DNA from: Rhizobium sp. SSA_523
Lineage (GTDB): Bacteria > Pseudomonadota > Alphaproteobacteria > Rhizobiales > Rhizobiaceae
Length of the DNA: 64,000 nucleotides
Direction of reading: 5' to 3'
NCBI RefSeq assembly: GCF_030435705.1
Contig: NZ_CP129382.1
Span: forward strand, 1,612,001-1,676,000
Shown: positions 25,588 to 34,214 of the stretch, piece by piece
How the letters are laid out: every line of letters starts with the position of its first letter
Position numbering within the stretch: position 1 is the stretch's first letter
Notes under the pieces: model-generated
The model's input: only the letters and a program-made list of their open reading frames with translations
Database searches by the model: none
What the model was told of the DNA's origin: nothing
Made by a program: the position numbers and the translations under genes

Positions 25588-27858
25588 TCAGAAGCGCTGG
25601 GTCAGCGAGATCTTGAAGCTGCGGCCCGGCTCCGAATAGAACTCCCGCGCCTGGCCGGCAGCATTGCTCCGAACCGAGCTGTAATCGTAATAGGTACGGT
25701 CGAAGACATTGTAGACGCCCGCATTGATGCGCAGGCCCTTGACCTGTTCCGGCTCCCACCAGGCGGTGACATCGACGACGCCATAGCCCGGCGTACGGAA
25801 GTAATTGCCGGCCTTGCCATCATCGGCGCGCGAGGCGGCAACGCCGATCAGGTCCAGGCCGACACCCCAGCTCTCAGTGTCATAGCCGATGCTGGCGACC
25901 GCCTTCAGCGGCGGGACGGAGCGCAGGAATGTATGGTTTTCAAGGTCGTTGCCCTTCAGCGCGGACACACCGCCGCCCAGACGAAGGCCATTGGCGAAAA
26001 CCTTCTGCGCCGACAGCTCGACGCCGAAAATCTCGGCACGGGCGATATTGGTATAGCTGGAAATGCCGCCCTGGCGGTAATCGGCCAGATTATAGCCGAT
26101 GGCAGCCGCCTCCGCAGCTGTCAGGCTGCGCGAGTCGATGAAGTTCTTGTAGCGATTGTAGAAGAGGTTGACGCGCCCGCCGAAGGCATCGTCACCCAGA
26201 TTGGCGCCGAGCTCGAAACCATGGCTCGTCTCGGATTCGAGATTGGGATTGCCCATCCGCAGATAGGTGCCCTCCGCGCCGAAGCGGCTGTAGAGCTCGC
26301 CCGTGGTCGGCGCACGAAAGCCCATGGCCCATTGGCCGTAAAGCTCGATCTCCGGCGCGACATCATAGGCCAGGCGGATCTTCGGCGTGACGGCCGTGTC
26401 CTCGAACGTGCCGGGCAGAGCCGGACGCGAAGCATTGCGGGCAAAGGCATCCGTCATCTGCGGCTCGTAGCGCACCCAGTCGAAGCGCAGGCCCGGGGTC
26501 AGGCGGAAGCCGGTCTCGCCGAGAGAGATTTCGTCGTCGATATAGAAGCCGATGCGGTTGCCATCCACTTTCGGCGTGTCCGCCTGGTTGGTGTGCAAAT
26601 TGTTGCAGGCGCTGAGCGCGCCGGTATAGGTGCCGCGCACGGGCTTGGGGCCGCAATTGTCATAGCCGGCGGAATATTGTTCGCTGGTCAGGCGGGCAAG
26701 GTCGAAGCCGAAGGTGAAGACATGCCTGTTGCCGCCGATTTCGAGGCTCTTCTGCGCCGCGCCGATCAGGCCGAAATCCTTCTCGTCGGAACTGTTTTCC
26801 CGGCCGATCGGGCCGATCACGGAGGTGGAGCGGAAGCCGTCATAGCCGTCCATGACCTTGGACTTCTGGATGTAGAGCGAGGCCCACATCGAATCGATCA
26901 GGCTATCGGCTTCCTGGCTTTCGAACTTGTAGTCGATCGAGGCGCGATCACGCTCGACCTCGCCCTTGCCGTCGTAATTGCCGGGCCGGTAATTGCCGGT
27001 GAGCGCCTGGCTGGTTCGCAGATCGCTGTCGCGGTCCTTGCGATAGTGTTCGAGCGTGATGCCCAGCATATGTCCGCCGGCCAGTTCCTGGCGCAGCTTG
27101 AACAGCAGATTGTGATCCTTGACATCGGCCGGATTGGCTTCCGTCCGGCTTGTGCCATACCCGCCAATATCGCCATTGCTGTCGCGTTCATGCCCCTTGC
27201 CATAGCTGCCCTGGAAGAGGACCGAGGTATTGTCGATCCGCTTGGCGACGGCCACGGCGCCGCGCCAGGTGCGATCGGCCGTATCATAGCTCGTCTTGGC
27301 AATGCCGCCCCAATCCCTGCCCTCGCCGATCAGATCCTCAGGCTCCAGCGTGCGATAGGCCAGCACGCCGCCCAGGGCGCCCGGACCGGCCCGGCTGGAA
27401 TCGGCACCGCGCATGACATCGACGGCAGACAGGGAGCTGAAATTGACGGTATCGAGGCCGCCGGTCGCGTTGCGCGTCGGATCGGAGAGGAAGGGCAGCG
27501 GAATTCCGTCCACCGTGGTGAGGACGCGCGGACCTTCCAGGCCGCGAATATTGACCGCTCCCGTCGACCGGTTGAAGTTCACACCCGGTTCGACCACCCG
27601 CCCGAGATCCTCGATCTCGGTGATCTGCCTGTTGTCGAGCGTCTCGGCCGTGGTCTGGCTGGTCAGAGGCGAATCGGTCGCGCTGCCCTTCTGCGCCGCC
27701 AGCCTCTGTCCCTTGATGGTTACGCGCTCCAGGACGGTGGCATCGCTGCCGGCTCCGTCTTGCGCGCCTTTCCCATCCTGCGCGCCGGTCATTGACGGAA
27801 GAGACAACGCCACAAGACCCGTGCAGGCCATGAGCAGTGTGCGGTAACGAGCGACCAT
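25588..27858 (-). CDS. TonB-dependent haemoglobin/haem receptor
   Basis: A 756-residue outer-membrane beta-barrel. After a signal peptide (about residues 1-26) come a TonB box-like segment (LERVTIKGQR) and a plug domain: ITEIEDLGRVVEPGVNFNRS, VNIRGLEGPRVLTTVDGIPL, and DVMRGADSSRAGPGALGG. The barrel has GFRAPTTGELYSRFGAEG and GNPNLESETSHGFELGAN, and ends in aromatic F (ISLTQRF). NPNL and the plug text match the haem/haemoglobin receptor class (HmuR/ShmR-like). ATG 27858 has GGGGAAG upstream. A promoter with a consensus -35 and a palindrome lie upstream. A HugZ-like haem-utilisation gene is about 8 kb away. Confidence 0.9.
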   Translation of the reverse strand: MVARYRTLLMACTGLVALSLPSMTGAQDGKGAQDGAGSDATVLERVTIKGQRLAAQKGSATDSPLTSQTTAETLDNRQITEIEDLGRVVEPGVNFNRSTGAVNIRGLEGPRVLTTVDGIPLPFLSDPTRNATGGLDTVNFSSLSAVDVMRGADSSRAGPGALGGVLAYRTLEPEDLIGEGRDWGGIAKTSYDTADRTWRGAVAVAKRIDNTSVLFQGSYGKGHERDSNGDIGGYGTSRTEANPADVKDHNLLFKLRQELAGGHMLGITLEHYRKDRDSDLRTSQALTGNYRPGNYDGKGEVERDRASIDYKFESQEADSLIDSMWASLYIQKSKVMDGYDGFRSTSVIGPIGRENSSDEKDFGLIGAAQKSLEIGGNRHVFTFGFDLARLTSEQYSAGYDNCGPKPVRGTYTGALSACNNLHTNQADTPKVDGNRIGFYIDDEISLGETGFRLTPGLRFDWVRYEPQMTDAFARNASRPALPGTFEDTAVTPKIRLAYDVAPEIELYGQWAMGFRAPTTGELYSRFGAEGTYLRMGNPNLESETSHGFELGANLGDDAFGGRVNLFYNRYKNFIDSRSLTAAEAAAIGYNLADYRQGGISSYTNIARAEIFGVELSAQKVFANGLRLGGGVSALKGNDLENHTFLRSVPPLKAVASIGYDTESWGVGLDLIGVAASRADDGKAGNYFRTPGYGVVDVTAWWEPEQVKGLRINAGVYNVFDRTYYDYSSVRSNAAGQAREFYSEPGRSFKISLTQRF

Positions 27859-27966
27859 GAAACAGCTTCCCCAGCATGATGCGTCAATCAGGGCGCGGCA
27901 GGGACCTGTCGGCAGCGTGATTTCGCATGTGAACACCAGACGGACGAAATTGCGCCGTCTTCATGC

Positions 27967-27995
27967 CGGATAAAAAACATGATTCGAATTGTCAA
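27967..27995 (-). promoter_or_regulatory. Sigma70-type promoter of the TonB receptor gene
   Basis: On the minus strand TTGACA (27990-27995) is followed after exactly 17 bases by TATCCG (27967-27972). The -35 is perfect; the -10 matches three of six. The start codon lies about 110 bases downstream. Confidence 0.55.
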
Positions 27996-28008
27996 CATTA
28001 AACAGGAG

Positions 28009-28023
28009 AATATGACTCATATT
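28009..28023. promoter_or_regulatory. Palindrome AATATGA-C-TCATATT
   Basis: A perfect 7-bp inverted repeat about one base lies 13 bases upstream of the receptor's -35. Placement suggests an activator site or an upstream repressor site, possibly iron/haem responsive; it does not clearly match a Fur, Irr or RirA consensus that I can recall. Confidence 0.45.
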
Positions 28024-28329
28024 TTCCCGATGCGGCGCCGGATTGCCCGGTGGTGTGACAATCCGGTGATATTTGGGGGTCACCCCTGTGATTGTACCAA
28101 GTAGACTGGATCGAAGGCCTGGTTTATCTCTTGATGATTCAATAATGATAAAATACAGCAAAGTGTCATTATGAATGGTTACAAATTATGATCGCATAAC
28201 TCAAAATATCTCTTCCAAAGCGCGATGAATATGATAAAACTATAAATGATATAATTTCGATAAAAAGTCAGAAATTCCAGAGCAACTGCAGATGACTTCA
28301 CCGCAACATCGTCTGGCAAAATTGATCGA

Positions 28330-29055
28330 ATGATTACCCTTGAAAAGCATTCGGGACTGAGCAGGGAAATTTCGTCCGCAGCCTCGCGGACGGCCATCGT
28401 GGCTGTCATGGAAAAGCTTCCGGCCCAGTTCGGCTTCAAGGCTTTCTCACTGATGACGGTACCGGCGCCGACGGATCGAAGTCTCGGCGCGATCATGGTG
28501 AAGACCACGCTGCCCCGGCGCTTTATCAGCGAGTTCGACGCCCATAATCTTCTGACCCAGTGCCCCCTATCCTCGATGATGAAAAGCATGGCGCTGCCGC
28601 TCGGCTGGCGCTGCGATCGCAGTCCCAGGCGCGAAGCGGGCCTGGCATTTCCCGATCCGCAGGTTCGCCTGATGGAGGCCTTCGGCCTTCCCGCCGGCGC
28701 GGCGATGACGCTGCATTCGTCCAGCAATGCCGCCTATATCATGCGGCTGGACGGCGAAAGATCCTTGCTGACCCTGCCGGAGCTCAACGAACTCGGCATG
28801 CTCTTCCTGCAGGCATTCCGCGTCTTCGACCGCCTGCAGCAGGCGGAAAAGACGCCGCATGCCCGATTGACCTGCCGCGAGCTGGAGGTTCTGCGCTGGA
28901 CCTCCCAGGGCAAGACCTCCTCCGAGATCGCCGAGATCCTGTCTCTCTCCGAATATACGGTGACGGCCTATCTGAACAAGGCGATCAAGAAACTCGATTG
29001 CGTCAACCGGACACAGCTCGTGGCGAAGGCAATCCGGCTCCAGCTGATCACCTGA
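28330..29055 (+). CDS. LuxR-family transcriptional regulator
   Basis: A 241-residue regulator. The C-terminal 62 residues form a GerE/LuxR helix-turn-helix: LTCRELEVLRWTSQGKTSSE, then EIAEILSLSEYTVTAYLNKA with IKKLDCVNRTQLVAKAI. The N-terminal 170 residues look like an autoinducer-binding-type alpha/beta domain, but I do not see enough of the conserved acyl-homoserine-lactone pocket (no W-x3-Y motif) to claim it as a quorum sensor. No luxI-type gene is present. Ribosome site is weak. A PAS protein follows 140 bases downstream. Confidence 0.85.
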   Translation: MITLEKHSGLSREISSAASRTAIVAVMEKLPAQFGFKAFSLMTVPAPTDRSLGAIMVKTTLPRRFISEFDAHNLLTQCPLSSMMKSMALPLGWRCDRSPRREAGLAFPDPQVRLMEAFGLPAGAAMTLHSSSNAAYIMRLDGERSLLTLPELNELGMLFLQAFRVFDRLQQAEKTPHARLTCRELEVLRWTSQGKTSSEIAEILSLSEYTVTAYLNKAIKKLDCVNRTQLVAKAIRLQLIT

Positions 29056-29195
29056 CGCTTCCGGAAGAAAGACCTTCGCTCGGCAAATGACGCGAATTGA
29101 GAAGGCGTGTCGCGTTCGCAGCAACTTGGCAAAATTTAAATCTGTAGTACATATTCCAGTAGCAGCTAGAATTTCCACAAGGAAACACTGTTGCA

Positions 29196-29702
29196 TTGCT
29201 CCAGATCACCAAGGTTCTTCATTTGACCCGCGCAAATATCGTTTCGCTTCACAAGCCCCAGGTGAAGGAAGACAGCAAGACGACGTCCACTCGGCCGGAG
29301 CTGTCGGATAGCGACTTCGTCCGGGCCTTCCGGAGTTTCAATCGCACCGGCTTTTGGCGCGCAAATCTGGAAAGCGGCCATGTCTTTTTCTGCGAGCAGG
29401 CCTGTTCCATCTTCGGCCTCAAGCCGACCGATAAGCCGATCAATCTGATCGCCGCATTCTCCCGCATCCATCCCGATGACCTGATGCGCGTCGTCGAGGT
29501 TCACGAGGCCTCGTCTGTGCATCCCATGGCCTATCAGAAGATATTCCGCATCAGGATCGACGGCGAGGGCTATCGCTGGTTCGGCTTCATCTGCGCCACC
29601 CATAAGGGCCGCGCCGAGAGCGGCGAAATCACCGGAATGATCTATCTTCTGCCCGAGCAGCGCTCGCAGTTCGACTATATCCTGGCCGAACCCTCGGAAT
29701 AA
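29196..29702 (+). CDS. Single PAS-domain protein
   Basis: A protein of up to 168 residues, one PAS fold of the PAS_3 type (about residues 45-150): FNRTGFWRANLESGHVFFCE, IHPDDLMRVVEVH, RIDGEGYRWFGFIC. No output domain follows, so it may act as a free sensor or adaptor. The frame begins with TTG 29196, with AAGGA about 11 bases upstream; the true start could be further inside. The 140 bases before it are AT-rich. Many short PAS proteins of this type accompany rhizobial regulators; its partner is not evident, though the LuxR gene just upstream on the same strand is a candidate. Confidence 0.75.
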   Translation: MLQITKVLHLTRANIVSLHKPQVKEDSKTTSTRPELSDSDFVRAFRSFNRTGFWRANLESGHVFFCEQACSIFGLKPTDKPINLIAAFSRIHPDDLMRVVEVHEASSVHPMAYQKIFRIRIDGEGYRWFGFICATHKGRAESGEITGMIYLLPEQRSQFDYILAEPSE

Positions 29703-29738
29703 GCCGGAAACACCCGCCTCCTGCCTCCATGCAAGCTG

Positions 29739-30995
29739 TCAGCGATCCAGCACGCCTCTGACTTCGACCAGGTTGGAGCGCACCCGCAGGATGTAGAACC
29801 CCATGGTGGCGAGATGGGTGGGCATGATCCATCCGCTTTCGCTGCCATTGGAGATAATCGCCGGCTGAATGCGCAGCGCCGCCTGGAATTGCGAAAGCGT
29901 CTCCACCCAGAGCGATGTCAGGTTTCGCTCGCGGATCACCTGGCTGAAATCGGCACCGGCCGATGCGAAGACAGCATAGTAGCCGTAGAGCTGGCCATAG
30001 GCGAACCAGAACCGATCATCCGCCCGGTTGTCGAACCAGCCGGCATTGTAGTTTTCCGATCGCTCGCGCAGGATCGCCGAGGTCGAGCCGAGATCATTGG
30101 CGATCCGGTCGATGAACTGCACGAGATTGTCGGCACGCGTATCGAACAGCGCATTGCAGCCGGACAAGTCGAGGTTGAACTTGCGCAGGCTGGTAATGGC
30201 GGCGCGGTAATAGCTGGGCGTCGGCGTCTTGAAGCCGAAGGGATCGAGGCCGAAATACCAGGAATATTCGTCGAACTGGAGATTGCCGCGGGCATCTTGC
30301 AGATCACCGTTGATGCCCGACGTGCCCCGCACGCGGCCGAGCGTATCGACCAGTTCGACGGCGGTCCGCCGCACCGCCTGATTCACGCCGCGCTGGAACG
30401 CCGCCTTGTTGTCGAGGAAGGGCGTATCATCCCAGTCGATGCCGAAGAAGCCGAGGCGGTAGAGAAGCATGGACGAGATCCAGGCATTCTGGTTGACGTT
30501 CTGGTCCGTCAGGTCGCCGACCGCTTCGACGATGGCGGACGGCTGGCATTGGCGCACAACCGCAACTGTGGTTTGCGATGAGGGAGCGGGGGCGGGAGCG
30601 GGGGCGGATGCGGGCGACGTGGCGCCGGAATCGGCTGCCGCCGGACTGCCGGGCGGCGGGGTTGCAGCCGAAGGATCGCCAGGCGATGGAGGAGCAGGCG
30701 CAACCGGTGCCTGCGGCAGTGGCTGACCGGCCGCGACGCTGCGCTCCGCCAGCCGATAGCGATCGACGAAGTTCGGGTCGAAGCCGCTCCAGACCTGTGT
30801 CTGCCAGATGAAATAGCCATAGAGCAGCACAACCAGGCCCGCAAACAGCGCCACCGGCAGTTTCACCATCAGATGCCGCTGACGGTACCAGCCATGCGCC
30901 GCCATGAAGGGCCAGGCGATCGCCACGAAGATGAGCCGGAAGCCGCGGCCGAGCGCCTGGCCGATTCGGTGAAGGAAGGCGGTTACGGCATCCAT
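29739..30995 (-). CDS. DUF2333 family membrane-anchored protein
   Basis: A 418-residue protein with one strong N-terminal membrane helix (LPVALFAGLVVLLYGYFIW, about 46-64), a Pro/Ala-rich linker (about 85-140) and a C-terminal globular domain (WDDTPFLDNKAAFQRGVNQA; DEYSWYFGLDPFGFKTPTPS) matching DUF2333, a family of unknown function in proteobacteria. Topology suggests a periplasmic domain. The next gene upstream on the same strand is an unrecognised coiled-coil protein, and the two are often kept together in rhizobia as far as I recall. Confidence 0.8.
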   Translation of the reverse strand: MDAVTAFLHRIGQALGRGFRLIFVAIAWPFMAAHGWYRQRHLMVKLPVALFAGLVVLLYGYFIWQTQVWSGFDPNFVDRYRLAERSVAAGQPLPQAPVAPAPPSPGDPSAATPPPGSPAAADSGATSPASAPAPAPAPSSQTTVAVVRQCQPSAIVEAVGDLTDQNVNQNAWISSMLLYRLGFFGIDWDDTPFLDNKAAFQRGVNQAVRRTAVELVDTLGRVRGTSGINGDLQDARGNLQFDEYSWYFGLDPFGFKTPTPSYYRAAITSLRKFNLDLSGCNALFDTRADNLVQFIDRIANDLGSTSAILRERSENYNAGWFDNRADDRFWFAYGQLYGYYAVFASAGADFSQVIRERNLTSLWVETLSQFQAALRIQPAIISNGSESGWIMPTHLATMGFYILRVRSNLVEVRGVLDR

Positions 30996-31141
30996 GATCG
31001 ACAGGCTCTCCAGTGGTGTGTCTTTGCGCGGAATGTTGGCAATGTCTGAGCGGTGTTCACCGCCATGCCCGCTCCGACCCGTCAGGTTGGATCATGATCC
31101 AGATCCTCGTCCGGTCGGGTCCAGGATCATCTAGCAGATAG

Positions 31142-32137
31142 TCATCCGCCCGCCACGTGTCGAGAGGCGGACAGCCGACTGCGGAAGGCCTCGTTCAATC
31201 TCTCCTGCCGCGCCAGCGATCCGTGGCGGCTCAGCAAGCCCCGCTCGGCCCGCTGGAAGAGGTCGGCTAGGCCGGGCAGACGCGCCGCCAGACTGTCGAG
31301 CCCTTCCGCCCGCAGGCCGGTGAGCGCGATGATCCTCTCCTCGGCATCAATGGTGAGCTTGTTGATGAGCAGATTGCTGGATGCCAGCATGGCGATGATG
31401 CGGTCGGTGAGTTCCTGAATGAGGTCGATCCGCCGCTGCAGGGCGTCGATCAGCCCCTCGCCCTCCGGTGTCGCCGACAGGGCCTGCAGCCTGGTTATGG
31501 CCTCGTCCAGGCTGGCCTCGAATTGCCCCAGCAGAGATCTGAGGAAGGTCCGGTGCTCCTGCAAGGCGCAGAGCAGCCCTTCGGCCTCCACCAGAAGCGG
31601 CTTCAACGCCTCGGCCGCCCGCTGGTCGCGCCGCGGATCGAGGGCGGCGGGCGCCGGAGTGCCGCCGAACCACTGAAAGAAACGCCGCCGCAAGCCCGGC
31701 TCGGCCTGCGGCGCCAAAAGGGCGAGGATCTGCTGGGTCTTGCGATCCATGGCAAGGATCGTCTGCACCAGCCGGCTTTCCAGCTGCCGGGCGGCAATGG
31801 TGGCGCGGTCGATATCGGAATGGGCCTCGTCCGCAACAAGCGCGGCGGAAGGTTTGCCGCCCTGCCCTGCAGGGCCGATCAGGTCTGTGGCCAGCGAGAA
31901 CAAAATCATCCGGAGTTGCCCGAGCTTTTCCCCCGCCAGTTTCTCATCAGGCAGTTTCTCATCAGCCAGTTTTTCATTGGCCGGTTTCTCATTGCCCGGC
32001 TGCTCACTGGCCGGTCTCGCGTCAGCCCCTGCCTCGAGCACGGGCGGGTCCGCCACCGGCAGCCTCTCTGCCGGTGTCTCCCCCACCCGCGCAGCCCTGT
32101 CTCCAGCCTGCGCCTCTTGCTCGGTTTTCGGCGCCAT
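31142..32137 (-). CDS. Hypothetical coiled-coil protein with EKLA-type repeats
   Basis: I do not recognise this 331-residue protein. Residues 46-72 form an imperfect pentapeptide repeat (x-E-K-L/P-x, seen as NEKPA, NEKLA, DEKLP, DEKLA, GEKLG). The remainder is largely helical with heptad-like leucines (IDLIQELTDRIIAMLASSNL). No signal peptide or membrane helix. The final residues are Arg/Ser/Gly-rich. It sits upstream of the DUF2333 gene on the same strand (146-base gap), so a joint role at the envelope is possible but unproven. Confidence 0.65.
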   Translation of the reverse strand: MAPKTEQEAQAGDRAARVGETPAERLPVADPPVLEAGADARPASEQPGNEKPANEKLADEKLPDEKLAGEKLGQLRMILFSLATDLIGPAGQGGKPSAALVADEAHSDIDRATIAARQLESRLVQTILAMDRKTQQILALLAPQAEPGLRRRFFQWFGGTPAPAALDPRRDQRAAEALKPLLVEAEGLLCALQEHRTFLRSLLGQFEASLDEAITRLQALSATPEGEGLIDALQRRIDLIQELTDRIIAMLASSNLLINKLTIDAEERIIALTGLRAEGLDSLAARLPGLADLFQRAERGLLSRHGSLARQERLNEAFRSRLSASRHVAGG

Positions 32138-32301
32138 TCCACATCCTGTTCATCCGGCTCGCACCGAAGAGACATACAGGCTGCGCCGGCTGTTTCAAGC
32201 CGCGCCGCGCTGATAAAAGACGATAGCGCAGCCGGGTTCCCTGGAGCGATCATGGACGTCCGGCCGCGGCTACCCCTCGGGTCCGACGGATGATCCGGCA
32301 A

Positions 32302-32757
32302 TCAGAGCCCGAGCGCGGCGATTTCCTTGTCCAGCCGATCGCGCGTCTTCTTCGGCAGCTTGGCGCTCTTCACGGCGTCGAGATTGGCGGGGCTTCCCTC
32401 ACCGGCGACGATCAGCGCGACCATGCCCATGCCCCAATGCGGCGAGCATTTGATGACATAGGCGCCCTCTTTCGCAATGGTCACCACCAGTTCCTGGCTC
32501 ATCTTGCCTTTGAACTCCTCGACGCCATCCGGAATGAGATCCTTGACGGCAGCCGCATCATGTCCCTTGTCGACCGGCACGAAATGCACGGTATCGCCGA
32601 CCGCAACCCGCACGGACGCGGGCTCGAACACCATGGCCTCGCCATCGGAGCCCTTGTTCAGCATCTTGATTTCGATATCGGCGGCGAAGGCGCCGGTTGC
32701 GCAGACCAAGCCTCCCAGGGCGGCAAAAGCGGCGGCAAGCAAGGTGGTTTTCGTCAT
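32302..32757 (-). CDS. Pseudoazurin, blue copper electron carrier
   Basis: A 151-residue periplasmic cupredoxin. Signal peptide MTKTTLLAAAFAALGGLVCA-TGAFA is followed by the mature ADIEIKML start. The type-1 copper ligands are all present: His in VDKGHDA, then Cys, His and Met in KCSPHWGMGM. Pseudoazurin donates electrons to copper nitrite reductase and nitrous-oxide reductase in denitrifiers; no nir or nos genes are in the window. A perfect FNR-type box with a correctly placed -10 lies upstream, so anaerobic or NO-responsive induction is expected. AAAGGAG precedes the ATG. Confidence 0.95.
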   Translation of the reverse strand: MTKTTLLAAAFAALGGLVCATGAFAADIEIKMLNKGSDGEAMVFEPASVRVAVGDTVHFVPVDKGHDAAAVKDLIPDGVEEFKGKMSQELVVTIAKEGAYVIKCSPHWGMGMVALIVAGEGSPANLDAVKSAKLPKKTRDRLDKEIAALGL

Positions 32758-32815
32758 GGTCGGGCTCCTTTTGGACAGCGCCTCGCTGCGGCTGTCGCTT
32801 CCACGTCTCGGCCTG

Positions 32816-32857
32816 CTGATACGCCGGGGGCGGGCTGCGCATTTTGACCGAGGTCAA
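32816..32857 (-). promoter_or_regulatory. FNR/NnrR-type box with class II promoter for pseudoazurin
   Basis: TTGA-CCGAGG-TCAA at 32844-32857 is an exact FNR/FixK/NnrR dyad. On the minus strand a TATCAG hexamer starts 29 bases past the dyad centre, so if the dyad is centred at -41.5 the hexamer falls at -12 to -7, the class II arrangement. Confidence 0.8.
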
Positions 32858-32915
32858 ATCGCCGCCTGCCACAATGTCGCAGCCGCGCCCGGTTTTGTGG
32901 GGCGGGCAGGTGTGC

Positions 32916-32943
32916 TTGCCTGGCATTTTCAGATATTGATAAT
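32916..32943 (+). promoter_or_regulatory. Candidate promoter of choX
   Basis: TTGCCT and GATAAT are separated by 16 bases, 30 bases before the choX start codon. Matches are 4/6 and 5/6 to the sigma70 consensus. Confidence 0.45.
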
Positions 32944-32972
32944 GACCGGGAACACGAAACATGGAGCAAGAC

Positions 32973-33923
32973 ATGCCAGGAACGACTTCGCTGATCCGAA
33001 CAATTGCCGCTGCCACGGTGGTACTCGCCTCGGGCCAGGCGCTCGCCGCCGAACCTGCAAGCTGTAGCAGTGTTCGGTTCTCGGATGTCGGCTGGACCGA
33101 TATCACCGCGACGACGGCCACCGCAGCCGTGCTTCTCGATGCGCTGGGCTACGAGCCCGAGGTGAAGGTGCTTTCCGTGCCGGTCACCTACCAGTCGCTG
33201 AAGAACAAGGATATCGACGTCTATCTCGGCAATTGGATGCCGACGCAGGAGGCCGACGTCCGGCCCTTCCTCGACGACAAATCGGTCGAATCCTACGGGC
33301 CTAACCTCGTCGGCGCCAAATATACCTTGGCCACCAATGCCAAGGGCGCCGAACTGGGAATCAAGGATTTCAAGGATATCGCAGCGCATGCCAAGGAACT
33401 CGACGGCAAGATCTACGGTATCGAGCCTGGCAATGACGGCAATCGCCTGATCCTCGACATGATCGCCAAGGACAGTTTCGGCCTCAAGGCGCTGGAACTG
33501 GTGGAATCGTCCGAACAGGGCATGCTGGCGCAGGTGGCGCGGGCCGACCGCGCCGGCGAGCCCATCGTCTTCCTGGGCTGGGAACCGCATCCGATGAATG
33601 CCAATTTCAAGCTGACCTATCTCACCGGCGGCGACGATGTGTTCGGGCCGGATCTCGGCGGCGCGCAGATCTTCACCAATGTCCGGGCCGGCTTCATCCA
33701 GGAGTGCCCGAATCTCGGCAAGTTCATCACCAATCTGAAATTCTCGCTGCCGATGGAAAATGTCATCATGGGCAAGATCCTCAACGATGGCGAGGATCCG
33801 CAAAAGGCGGCGCTGGCCTGGCTGAAGGACAATCCCTCGGCCGTGACGCCCTGGCTTTCCGGCGTGACCACGTTTGACGGCAAGGATGGCGCAGCGGCGG
33901 TCAAGGAGAAGCTCGGCCTGTAA
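32973..33923 (+). CDS. choX: Choline ABC transporter substrate-binding protein
   Basis: A 316-residue periplasmic binding protein of the OpuAC/ProX type, matching rhizobial ChoX. Signal peptide (to about residue 26, GQALAAEP) precedes the mature domain. Aromatic residues placed as in the ChoX quaternary-amine cage are visible: DVGWTDI, YLGNWMP, AKYTLAT and FLGWEPHP. It delivers choline (and acetylcholine in characterised ChoX) to ChoW/ChoV. I prefer ATG 32973 because GGAG lies 5 bases before it; an ATG at 32961 overlaps that site. A 291-base gap separates it from choW. Confidence 0.93.
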   Translation: MPGTTSLIRTIAAATVVLASGQALAAEPASCSSVRFSDVGWTDITATTATAAVLLDALGYEPEVKVLSVPVTYQSLKNKDIDVYLGNWMPTQEADVRPFLDDKSVESYGPNLVGAKYTLATNAKGAELGIKDFKDIAAHAKELDGKIYGIEPGNDGNRLILDMIAKDSFGLKALELVESSEQGMLAQVARADRAGEPIVFLGWEPHPMNANFKLTYLTGGDDVFGPDLGGAQIFTNVRAGFIQECPNLGKFITNLKFSLPMENVIMGKILNDGEDPQKAALAWLKDNPSAVTPWLSGVTTFDGKDGAAAVKEKLGL

Positions 33924-34070
33924 GCCGCGTCGCATCAGCCCCGCAGGCAGGAGTTTCGCGGCAGACCGTCTGGCTTGCCTGCCCCGCCTGCGGCCGCACC
34001 ATCTGGCCTGCCCCCGCGGCGGCGCCCGGGGGCGTTCCAGGATTGGCAGAATGCGGCGGTCCGGCTTCTG

Positions 34071-34090
34071 TCATCGACATTTGGTATAAC
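34071..34090 (+). repeat. Dispersed 20-mer TCATCGACATTTGGTATAAC, copy 1
   Basis: One of three related 20-mers in intergenic positions of this window (others at 45629-45648 and, on the minus strand, 53751-53770), with two to three differences between copies. The TGGTATAAC end resembles a -10 element and could serve choW. Confidence 0.5.
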
Positions 34091-34214
34091 AGCATTTTCG
34101 GCCTCTCGCGCTCTTTGCCGGAAGGCTCGCAAGGGCGCGATCGCGGCAGCCTCGCAATGCCGCGCTTTGCCAGTGCGCATGTCATGCTTTTTCAAAGAAC
34201 AAGGGACAAACGCC

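Larger units (their letters stand above)
27859..28329. other. AT-rich divergent regulatory region, tonB receptor/luxR
   Basis: About 470 bases, clearly AT-richer than flanks, without a supported gene. It contains the receptor promoter (27967-27995), a palindrome (28009-28023) and, toward 28330, poly-A/T stretches that should include the luxR promoter. Confidence 0.6.

Noticed and set aside
25933..27795. 620-codon plus-strand frame
   Set aside because: Antisense to the TonB receptor; no similarity to a known protein.
28179..28727. 182-codon minus-strand frame opposite the LuxR-type gene
   Set aside because: Antisense to a gene with a clear helix-turn-helix; its C-terminal part is AT-rich intergenic sequence.
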